From positions 1-37,758 of the IMG/VR virus record IMGVR_UViG_3300032308_002249: a DNA stretch of 37,758 bases. One strand, 5' to 3'. Below are positions 14,365 through 21,750 of the stretch, one piece after another (positions within the stretch are counted from its first letter, which is position 1; the number at the start of each line of letters is the position of its first letter). The notes below the pieces were generated by a model. The model was given only the letters and a program-made list of their open reading frames with translations, made no database searches and had not been told where the DNA came from. The position numbers and the translations under genes are program-made. This DNA is from a virus.

Positions 14365-14952
14365 ATGACCACAGCATTTGTACTAGGCAACGGACGCAGT
14401 CGACAGGCAGTTGATCTAGCACTGCTGAAACAGCACGGCCCTGTGTATGCTTGCAATGCCATCTACAGAGAATTCACACCTGATGTGCTAGTAGCAACAG
14501 ATCGGCCCATAGCCGAAGCCATACAGAACTCAGGCTACAGTCTCAAACATAGATTCCACACCCGGCAACCCTTGCCCGAGTTAGGAGCACTGCCGTTGGA
14601 CAAACGCTATCGAGGATTCAGCTCAGGGCCCAATGCCACGGCTCTGGCATGCCTGGACGGGTACTATAAAATCTATCTCATAGGATTTGATCTTGGAACC
14701 ACAAACGGGCAATTTAACAATCTCTATGCTGACACAGAATTCTACAAAAAAAGTGCATCGCCGCCTACGTTTAGTGGAAACTGGGTGCGCCAATTGATAC
14801 AACTTGCCGAAGAAAACGACAACAAAGAATTTGTGCGTGTGATGGGCACAGAATCAGCAATGATACCAAGTTTTAATAACATTAAAAATCTGCAGACAAT
14901 GGCAATCTCTGAATTTACAGACCTGCTAAATACATCAAAAGGCTTGCTATGA
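14365..14952 (+). CDS. DUF115/sialyltransferase-like protein (195 aa)
   Basis: The N-terminus AFVLGNGRSRQAVD followed by VYACNAIYREFTPDVLVATD matches the nucleotide-sugar-binding pattern of DUF115/Maf-like and CST-type sialyltransferase folds (N-G-x-S, then C/R-x-N and a strand ending ATD). Further motifs are SSGPNATALAC and YLIGFDLG. It may transfer a sugar or synthesise an activated sugar. The gene overlaps the next, a fibre gene, by 4 nt (ATGA), which suggests it acts on or with the fibre product. The gene at 25935-26609 shares the NGxS and LxGxD motifs. Its SD is buried in the preceding hairpin. Enzyme activity is not proven. Confidence 0.6.
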   Translation: MTTAFVLGNGRSRQAVDLALLKQHGPVYACNAIYREFTPDVLVATDRPIAEAIQNSGYSLKHRFHTRQPLPELGALPLDKRYRGFSSGPNATALACLDGYYKIYLIGFDLGTTNGQFNNLYADTEFYKKSASPPTFSGNWVRQLIQLAEENDNKEFVRVMGTESAMIPSFNNIKNLQTMAISEFTDLLNTSKGLL

Positions 14953-15575
14953 CCACTTACAAACGCATCGACGGTGATTTTTATATACAAACCGTTTACC
15001 CTCCTGAACAAAAGGTGTATATTGACACGGATACCACTGTGAGTGGTAACTTGGTTGTTCAGGGTAACTTGACCTATATCAACGTCACAGAGCTCAATGT
15101 CACTGATCCGTTTATTCTAGTCAATGCTTCCAACACAGCAACCTATTCATCAAATTCTGGTTTGCTCACACACAAAACCAGTTCAGACTATGCTGGTATC
15201 AGGTACAACAGAAATTCAAACAGTTGGGAAATAAGCACCAGCACATCATCATCGGGCATCACCGGATCCTGGAGTGCTATTGCCAGTGCTGGGTCAATTG
15301 CAGCCGGTGCCAACACAGAAATACAATACAACAACGGTGGCGCACTTGGTGCCAATGCCGCATTTAAATTTGACTATGCAACCAGCAGATTGACCATCAA
15401 CGGTACCACAGCCTTGGGATACAGCAGTGTTCCACCAACCACTGTGGCCAACACTGCTACCATGGTTGCCAATATACCAGGCAGTGGTGGAACCGGTATC
15501 TATTTCAACAACAATAGCAATCAGGATGAGCTAATCAGCAAGTCAAAAGCCATTGTGTTTAGTATAATATTCTAA
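14949..15575 (+). CDS. Short tail-fibre-like protein (208 aa)
   Basis: Overlaps the upstream glycosyltransferase-like gene by 4 nt. The 208-aa product is beta-rich. It contains the fibre module VSGNLVVQGNLTYINVTELNVTDPFILVN (about residues 30-60) that reappears in the 1219-aa and 997-aa fibre proteins, plus GANTEIQYNNGGALGANAAF, which also has a counterpart (GANTQIQYN) in the 536-aa protein. It probably forms a short trimeric fibre or a fibre-tip adapter. The C-terminus (SKAIVFSIIF) is hydrophobic. It has no chaperone-type C-terminal domain. Confidence 0.65.
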   Translation: MTTYKRIDGDFYIQTVYPPEQKVYIDTDTTVSGNLVVQGNLTYINVTELNVTDPFILVNASNTATYSSNSGLLTHKTSSDYAGIRYNRNSNSWEISTSTSSSGITGSWSAIASAGSIAAGANTEIQYNNGGALGANAAFKFDYATSRLTINGTTALGYSSVPPTTVANTATMVANIPGSGGTGIYFNNNSNQDELISKSKAIVFSIIF

Positions 15576-15585
15576 GGAAAATAAA

Positions 15586-15900
15586 ATGACGATTCAAGTA
15601 GGAAACGTAACCACATCAGCCGCATCAGTTTATACCAGTGTGGGCAATACAGCCATTACATTTTTAAGTCTGTGTAACTACACAGCAGGCAACGTTGTAG
15701 CCAATGTGTTTGTGGTACCCAGTGGCGGGTCAGCTGGCAACACAAACATAATCCTTAGCACCCTGAATATAACTGTGGGCGACACGTATCAGTTGTATGC
15801 CGGTGCAGAAAAGTTGCTGTTGGCCAATGGTGATTCAGTACAGGTCAATGCCAGTGCCAACAACGCGATTAGCACAGTCACAAGCTATACCTCAATCTAA
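15586..15900 (+). CDS. Small beta-sandwich virion protein (104 aa)
   Basis: A 104-aa all-beta protein with the pattern ASVYTSVGNTAITFLSLCN, NVFVVPSGG, ILSTLNITVGDTYQ and KLLLANGDSVQVNAS. This kind of small domain is widespread near tail-fibre genes in marine and freshwater phages and is probably a fibre-associated surface protein. It has an AAGGAA SD. The following gene begins immediately at the base after its TAA stop. Confidence 0.7.
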   Translation: MTIQVGNVTTSAASVYTSVGNTAITFLSLCNYTAGNVVANVFVVPSGGSAGNTNIILSTLNITVGDTYQLYAGAEKLLLANGDSVQVNASANNAISTVTSYTSI

Positions 15901-16323
15901 ATGGGATATTTTGTCAAAAATCGACAGCTACAGAGTGGCAGTTCCAGCGTTGTGGTTCCCTCTGGAGATTCTGCTGATCGTCCTGTGGCTCCAGTTTTTG
16001 GCAGTTTTCGATACAACACCGACATAGGTACCTTGGAGTTTTTCAATGGATCTGTGTTCAAACAAGTTGGGCTGGGTGGTGAGCTCAATGTTGATGTATA
16101 TTCAGCCACAGGCGACGGATCTACCGCCACTTTTACCATTGGCAATACCACAGTGATCACAGCCAACGATCAAGTCATTGTGTTTGTGGGATCAATATAT
16201 CAAGCACCCACAACAAACTACGCCATCACCGGAGCAGGCTACAACATTACTTTTACTTCTGCACCGCCCAGTGGCGAACCCATAAACATCATACGAAATC
16301 TAGTAGCTCCTGCCACGCCTTAA
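15901..16323 (+). CDS. Fibre-associated protein made of two shuffled modules (140 aa)
   Basis: Starts directly after the previous stop (TAAATG) without an SD, so translational re-initiation is likely. It consists of two modules. The first, ADRPVAPVFGSFRYNTDIGT with LEFFNGSVFKQVG, is residues 20-60. The second, GDGSTATFTIG with VFVGSIYQAPTTNYAITG and ITFTSAPP, is residues 70-130. The same two modules occur in the same order inside the 536-aa and 1219-aa fibre proteins, so this protein is a stand-alone version of that pair. It is likely a fibre tip or fibre-bound protein. Confidence 0.65.
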   Translation: MGYFVKNRQLQSGSSSVVVPSGDSADRPVAPVFGSFRYNTDIGTLEFFNGSVFKQVGLGGELNVDVYSATGDGSTATFTIGNTTVITANDQVIVFVGSIYQAPTTNYAITGAGYNITFTSAPPSGEPINIIRNLVAPATP

Positions 16324-16327
16324 TACC

Positions 16328-16335
16328 CATAAATA
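16328..16335 (+). promoter_or_regulatory. Late promoter (CATAAATA)
   Basis: Ends 16 nt before the ATG at 16352, with an AAAGGG SD between the two. Confidence 0.65.
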
Positions 16336-16351
16336 CTCTAAAGGGTGATCA

Positions 16352-17962
16352 ATGGCAATTCAAAGAGTTTCTGGCAACATTCTGCAGGACAATCTGCAAC
16401 GCGGTGCCAATCTATCAATACAGGGTAATCTAGCCTATTTTGACGTGACCAACAGTCGTGTTGGTATTCGCACCGCCACCCCTCGGGACGAGTTCAATGT
16501 CATAGGTGTGGCCAATGCATCCAACGTTCGTATTACATCAGCCACAGCCAACGGCATATTCTATGCTGGCAACACTTTGTTGGCCTTGACCAGTGCAAAT
16601 TTTACCTACAACGGAACAAACGTTTTTACCAGTGGCAATATTCAAGCCATAGGCAATATCGAAGGTGGTAACATCATATCCGACGGTGCTGTGATCGGCA
16701 ACGTGGAAATCAGTGGAAATCTCATAGTAGAAAATCTCACAGTGCTTGACACCTTGTCGGGCAACATAATATCTGCCACAGGCAACGTCACTGGCGCCAA
16801 CATTATATCCAATGGCATAATACAAGCATCAACTGCCAATGTCACTGGCAATGCAGCCGTGGGCAACATACTTACAGACGGTTATTATTATGCCAACGGT
16901 GCTCCAATTGATCTACAACAGCCAGCTGGTGCCAACACCCAAATACAATATAATTTTAACAGCGACTTTGGTGCATCGGCCAACTTGACCTATGATCAGA
17001 GCACAGGTATTTTTCAAGTTGGGTACAGCAACAGTGGAACAATTCAAACTGATACATTAAATGTAACTGGCAATGTCACCAGCGGCAATATACAAGCCAC
17101 CTCGCTCACTGCCAACCGTGTGGTGTATGTGGGCGCCAATGATTATCTAGTGGATTCTGCCAATTTCACATTTGACGGTGCCACAGCCAACATACAAGGC
17201 GCCTTGGTTGTTGACAACTTTACCATCAACGGCACCAGCATCACGTCCAATGCCAATGTATCTATTTCTATGGCAGCTGGTTTTTCAGCCAGCACAGCCA
17301 ACAGCGGCAACATGACATTCACGGTGGATGGCACAGGCATTGCTAGTTTTGTCAGCACCACCAGTTTGACCATACCCTCGGGCAATACACTACAGCGCCC
17401 GGTGGCTCCTCAAACAGGAGCAATACGTTTTAATACTGGACTCACACAGGTAGAAGTTTGGGATGGAGCCCAATGGGAAGTAGTGGGCAGTGACTTTGTT
17501 TCAATAACCAATCAGACCATCAACGGCGATGGAACAACTACAGTGTTTACACTGGACGAAAGTACCACAGCGGCAGCCATCATAGTGGCTACCAACGGTG
17601 TGGTACAACAGCCTGGAGTTGCCTACGCAGTGACAGGCAACTTGATTACCTTTGCTGAAGCACCGCAAATTTCAGACTCAATAGACGTGAGATTTACAGC
17701 GGCAGTGACCTATGTCAATGCCATCACAAATCTGTCGGGCAATGCAGAAATCACTGTGTCGGAACCCGGAGTGGCCAACATTGCCACCTGCGACAGCTTG
17801 CAACTACCCGGCTACACAGTGGCCAGCGCAGCCAATATTGCCACACCTGCTGCCGGACAAGTTATCTATGTCACCAATGGAGATTCAGGAAATCCTTGCC
17901 TAGCGGTATACAGCGGCGGTGCTTGGAAGCGTGTGGCGTTGGGTGCAAATATCAGCGCATAA
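16352..17962 (+). CDS. Tail fibre protein (536 aa)
   Basis: A beta-rich, Asn/Thr/Gly/Ala-rich fibre protein. The N-terminus MAIQRVSGNILQDNLQRGANLSIQGN is probably the attachment end. Residues 90-190 carry GNI/GNV repeats. A module TANIQGALVVDNFTINGTSI lies near 270-290. The QRPVAPQTGAIRFNT and GDGTTTVFTLDESTTA pair lies near 345-450. The C-terminus has AAGQVIYVTNGDSGNPCLAVY then WKRVALG, a small tip domain seen at the ends of many phage fibres. Trimeric assembly is inferred from family behaviour. It is preceded by its own late promoter and SD and shares modules with its neighbours. Confidence 0.75.
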   Translation: MAIQRVSGNILQDNLQRGANLSIQGNLAYFDVTNSRVGIRTATPRDEFNVIGVANASNVRITSATANGIFYAGNTLLALTSANFTYNGTNVFTSGNIQAIGNIEGGNIISDGAVIGNVEISGNLIVENLTVLDTLSGNIISATGNVTGANIISNGIIQASTANVTGNAAVGNILTDGYYYANGAPIDLQQPAGANTQIQYNFNSDFGASANLTYDQSTGIFQVGYSNSGTIQTDTLNVTGNVTSGNIQATSLTANRVVYVGANDYLVDSANFTFDGATANIQGALVVDNFTINGTSITSNANVSISMAAGFSASTANSGNMTFTVDGTGIASFVSTTSLTIPSGNTLQRPVAPQTGAIRFNTGLTQVEVWDGAQWEVVGSDFVSITNQTINGDGTTTVFTLDESTTAAAIIVATNGVVQQPGVAYAVTGNLITFAEAPQISDSIDVRFTAAVTYVNAITNLSGNAEITVSEPGVANIATCDSLQLPGYTVASAANIATPAAGQVIYVTNGDSGNPCLAVYSGGAWKRVALGANISA

Positions 17963-17982
17963 AACCAAAAATTCAACTTGCT

Positions 17983-17990
17983 GGTAAATA
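17983..17990 (+). promoter_or_regulatory. Late promoter (GGTAAATA)
   Basis: Ends 21 nt before the ATG of the 1219-aa fibre gene at 18012, with GGAG in the leader. Confidence 0.65.
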
Positions 17991-18011
17991 TAATCATACA
18001 GTGGAGCAGAT

Positions 18012-21000
18012 ATGGCAATTACACGGATTAAAAATAATCAGGTTACTGATGCGTCAGCAGGTAACGTATACTTAGGTATAAATGCGGCAGTAAAACTGCA
18101 GGACTTCTCAGTCACCGCAGGCAAAATTGCCAACAGTTTAGTTTACGGATCAGACCTTACTGTCACAGGAAACTTGACAGTCAACGGACAAACCACAACC
18201 ATTGACACAGTCAGCGTTGTCATTGAAGATCCTATCCTTTATCTGGCAGCCAACCAAACGGGTGCCCCAAGTTTGGACATTGGTTTCATTGGTGAACGTG
18301 GAACCAGCCAAAATATTACATTTGTATGGGACGAATCCGCAGGTGAGTTTGTCACAGGTTTCACCAATGACACCACAACCAACAGCACAGTTACAATTGC
18401 CAGCTACGCCAACTTTCATACCAAAGATGCCAACATAGGTGGCAACATTGTCATCAACGGCACCACTAGCTTTGTTGGTAACATCATTTCTGCAGTAAAC
18501 ATCACTGGAAACTTGGCCGCTGGCAACATTTCAACTCCAGGACAGATTTCAGCTGTTGGCAACATTTCTGGTGGAAATGTAAATGCAGTGGCCAATGTTG
18601 AAACAGCCAATCTGCGTGTGACATCAATGACCGCTAATCGTGTGGTGTTTACAGGTGAAGACGACTATCTTATTACCACACAGAATTTTACCTATGATGG
18701 ATTCAACGCCAACATTCAAGGTGTTTTGATTGTTGATGCCTTTACCTTCAATGGCACAGATATCACCTCCAATGCCAATATAACAATTGGATCTAGCGGC
18801 AATGCCAACATTGACATAACTCCTGCAGGCAATGGAGTTCTAAATGTCAACAATATTACCATTGCTGACAACACCATTGGATCAAGCACAGGAAATATTG
18901 TTTTAAATCCTACAGCCAACATTGTGTTGCCAGATGAAACAGCCAGCGCAGTGCTGTATCTTACTGCGCAGAAAGAAATTGAATCCAGTTCTAATTTTGT
19001 GTATGATGGCACCACTGCCAACATTCAAGGTGCGCTGGTTGTTGACAATGTCAGAGTTGACGGCAACGAAATCTCTACAACCAACACAGACGGTAACCTA
19101 ACACTTAACCCTAACGGCAATGGCTTTGTTATAGTTGATGCCTTTAATACAAATTTCACAGGCAACATAGAAACCACAGGCAATGCCTTGATTGGTGGTA
19201 ACCTGGTTGTTCAAGGCAACATCACATACATCAACATCAACGACTTACGTATTGAAGATCCAATTATCATACTTGGTACTGGTCCCAACGGTGCTCCACT
19301 CACAGTCAACGATGGTAAAGATCGTGGTATATTCATGGAATACTATACCACTGGTATTGGCAACGCATTCATGGGCTTTGACATCAGTTCTGGCAACATG
19401 GTCATTGCCAACAATGCATACTTTACTGGCAACGACGTGGTTGGCATCAACTCTTATGGCACACTGGAAGTTGGCAATATCTACGCTCAATCAGGTGTGT
19501 TTGTTGGCAACGTTGATTGTGGCAACTTAAACAGTGCAGGTGCTGTGATTGGCAACGTACAAATCACAGGAAATTTAGCTCTTGGTAATCTTTCAGTCAC
19601 TGGAGTCATTAACACCACAGGCAATATCACAGGTGGCAATCTAGTATCAAATGCAGCCATAACAGCCGCAACCACAATCACCGCTACAGGCAATATCACT
19701 GGTGGTAACTTGACCACTGCTGGACTGACATCAACTGCCACTCTCAATGCTTCAGGCAATGCCAATGTGGGCAATCTTGGCACAGCAGGACTCATAGTGG
19801 CCACAGGCAACATCACAGGTGGCAACATCAACACAGGTGCTCAAGTGATAGCCACTGGCAATGTCACAGGTGGCAATATCAACACTGGTGGACAAGTTGT
19901 AGCCACAGGCAACATCACAGGCAACAATGTTGTTGGAACAACATCAGGTAAATTTGGCAACATTGTGATTTCAGGTGATGATATCACTGACACCAACGGT
20001 CGGGTGAACTTTAACACAGCTGGCGGCGATGTGGACTTTGCTGTCAACGGTGACACAGTGGCCAACATATTCTACGTGGATGCAGGCACAGGCACAGCCA
20101 GCTTTGGCAACTCAACGCAGACCACAGGTGCAGTGGTTTCATTTAACACTTCTAACTCTGTGCTGTTACCAGTTGGTAACTCTGCTCAACGACCCGCTGG
20201 TGTCACAGGCATGGTGCGTTTCAACACCACCCTAGACAGTTTGGAATTCTACGATGCAGATGGATGGATTTCAGCTGGTACAGTGTTTACTGTCATTGAC
20301 AGTCAAGTGTTCAACGGTGACGGATCAACCGTGGCCTTTACTCTAGACTCAGACCAAACCACAGACTCTTGTATTGTGTCAATCAACGGTGTGGTACAGA
20401 TTCCTGTGGTGGCGTATGCTGTTGCCGGAGTCATACTGACATTCACTGAAGCTCCGTTGAGTCAAGACGTGATTGAAGTTCGCAAGATTACCACAACAGT
20501 CACAGTCAAAGCTATTTCTAACTCCACAGGCAACGCTGTTGTTGAAGTTGAGGATACCAGCTCCAACGTTTACATCACTGGTAATCTTGTACCAATAGCA
20601 AACAGTGCTCAGGATCTTGGCAGTGCAACTCTGCGTTGGAAAGATGGCTATTTCAGCGGTAATTCAATCACCCTGGGCAACATTGTTCTCAAGAACACAT
20701 CGGGCAACACTCTAGCGTTTTTTGGTCCGGATGGAACAACACCAGGTGTACTCAGTTCCAACAACGTTGACACCACAAGCATTGCCAATGGCAACGCCAG
20801 TGTACAAACACTGAGCTCATCTGGCAACGTGGTGGTCAGTGCTGGTGGATCAGCCAATGTACTCACAGTGTCCAGTAGCGGAATTTCTGTAGCTGGCAAC
20901 ATCAATGTGTCTGGTAACATTATTGCTCCTCAGATATTGGCAGTACAAAGTCCGTTGCTGTATCTGCAGGACGATGCTCCATTCCCCTACAACTTCGACA

Positions 21001-21671
21001 TTGGCTTCTTCTCCAACTTTACCGGTGGACCAGGCAACACCTTCCAAAACACTGGTGTGGTGCGAGACTTTGCTGACAACGAGTGGAAATTCTTCTCCAA
21101 CGTGGCAACACCTGTGGGCAACACAGTCACGTTCAACGCCAACACAACCTATGACACAGTGGCCATGGGCCAGCTTCGAGTCAACCTAATGGGCAACGCC
21201 ACTGCTATCATCAACGGCGCTTCCAACGGTGTGGGCAACATTGGTAGTGCAACCTCAGTTTTCAACACAGCATTTATCAAGGCCACATCAGCACAATACG
21301 CTGACTTGGCAGAAAACTACGAAGCCGATGCCATGTATGAACCTGGCACAGTGGTATGTTTTGGCGGTGCCAAAGAAGTCACTGTGTGCGACGTAGCAGA
21401 CTCAACTCGTGTGGCAGGTGTTATTTCAACCAACCCCAGCTACTTGATGAATTCAGGGCAAACAGGTGATCATGTGGCTGCTGTTGCTCTGCAAGGTCGT
21501 GTGCCTACCAAGGTAACAGGACAGATCCGCAAGGGCGATCTAATTGTGTCAGCTGGTGATGGTCGCGGCCGTGCCAACAACGATGCTCGCGCAGGTACCA
21601 TTATTGGTAAAGCCCTGGCAGACTTTGACGGTCAAGACGGTGTGATTGAGGTCGTTGTAGGACGAGTTTAA
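18012..21671 (+). CDS. Large tail fibre protein with C-terminal chaperone-like domain (1219 aa)
   Basis: The largest protein of the window. It is built almost entirely from repeated beta modules. 'GNLTV-x-G-...-IEDPI-x-L' units occur near residues 50-80 and 395-420, with a more distant copy near 975-1000. 'ANIQGxLxVD' units occur near 235 and 335. A 17-residue repeat ATGNxTGGNxxTGxQV lies near residues 590-640. The QRPAG/GDGST pair lies near 730-830. The last 125 residues (ATSAQYADLAENYEADAMYE to VIEVVVGRV) resemble the C-terminal peptidase-G2/intramolecular-chaperone type domain common on phage adhesins, which helps trimerise the shaft and may self-cleave. No cleavage residues are assigned here. 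It has its own late promoter and a terminator after the stop. Confidence 0.8.
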   Translation: MAITRIKNNQVTDASAGNVYLGINAAVKLQDFSVTAGKIANSLVYGSDLTVTGNLTVNGQTTTIDTVSVVIEDPILYLAANQTGAPSLDIGFIGERGTSQNITFVWDESAGEFVTGFTNDTTTNSTVTIASYANFHTKDANIGGNIVINGTTSFVGNIISAVNITGNLAAGNISTPGQISAVGNISGGNVNAVANVETANLRVTSMTANRVVFTGEDDYLITTQNFTYDGFNANIQGVLIVDAFTFNGTDITSNANITIGSSGNANIDITPAGNGVLNVNNITIADNTIGSSTGNIVLNPTANIVLPDETASAVLYLTAQKEIESSSNFVYDGTTANIQGALVVDNVRVDGNEISTTNTDGNLTLNPNGNGFVIVDAFNTNFTGNIETTGNALIGGNLVVQGNITYININDLRIEDPIIILGTGPNGAPLTVNDGKDRGIFMEYYTTGIGNAFMGFDISSGNMVIANNAYFTGNDVVGINSYGTLEVGNIYAQSGVFVGNVDCGNLNSAGAVIGNVQITGNLALGNLSVTGVINTTGNITGGNLVSNAAITAATTITATGNITGGNLTTAGLTSTATLNASGNANVGNLGTAGLIVATGNITGGNINTGAQVIATGNVTGGNINTGGQVVATGNITGNNVVGTTSGKFGNIVISGDDITDTNGRVNFNTAGGDVDFAVNGDTVANIFYVDAGTGTASFGNSTQTTGAVVSFNTSNSVLLPVGNSAQRPAGVTGMVRFNTTLDSLEFYDADGWISAGTVFTVIDSQVFNGDGSTVAFTLDSDQTTDSCIVSINGVVQIPVVAYAVAGVILTFTEAPLSQDVIEVRKITTTVTVKAISNSTGNAVVEVEDTSSNVYITGNLVPIANSAQDLGSATLRWKDGYFSGNSITLGNIVLKNTSGNTLAFFGPDGTTPGVLSSNNVDTTSIANGNASVQTLSSSGNVVVSAGGSANVLTVSSSGISVAGNINVSGNIIAPQILAVQSPLLYLQDDAPFPYNFDIGFFSNFTGGPGNTFQNTGVVRDFADNEWKFFSNVATPVGNTVTFNANTTYDTVAMGQLRVNLMGNATAIINGASNGVGNIGSATSVFNTAFIKATSAQYADLAENYEADAMYEPGTVVCFGGAKEVTVCDVADSTRVAGVISTNPSYLMNSGQTGDHVAAVALQGRVPTKVTGQIRKGDLIVSAGDGRGRANNDARAGTIIGKALADFDGQDGVIEVVVGRV
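19806..19925 (+). repeat. 51-nt imperfect tandem repeat inside the fibre gene
   Basis: The phrase GGCAA-PyAT/GT-CACAGG begins at 19806, 19857 and 19908, a period of 51 nt or 17 codons. It encodes ATGNITGGNINTGAQVI, then ATGNVTGGNINTGGQVV, then ATGNITGNN. Looser copies extend upstream to about 19600. It could promote length variation by recombination or slippage. Confidence 0.75.
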
Positions 21672-21689
21672 TCCAGTTGTATGCGTCAC

Positions 21690-21717
21690 AAAATAGGGCT
21701 AGAAGTGGCCCTATTTT
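21690..21717 (+). terminator. Intrinsic terminator after the 1219-aa fibre gene
   Basis: A 10-bp stem AAAATAGGGC/GCCCTATTTT with an 8-nt loop, continuing into a run of T (21714-21720). A late promoter follows immediately. Confidence 0.88.
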
Positions 21718-21721
21718 TTTC

Positions 21722-21729
21722 CATAAATA
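21722..21729 (+). promoter_or_regulatory. Late promoter (CATAAATA)
   Basis: Begins 4 nt after the terminator stem and ends 21 nt before the ATG at 21751, with a TAAGG SD in between. It also argues against a TTG start at 21730, which would leave no leader or SD. Confidence 0.7.
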
Positions 21730-21750
21730 TTGGGTAAACTAAGGCAACAA

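Noticed and set aside
19600-19935. CRISPR-like array in the regularly spaced repeats
   Set aside because: The repeats are in frame, degenerate at codon third positions and encode a fibre shaft motif; the spacing is explained by 17-aa units.
21730-21750. TTG start seven codons upstream for the 997-aa fibre gene
   Set aside because: It falls inside the late promoter/terminator tail and has no SD, while ATG 21751 has AAGG at correct spacing.
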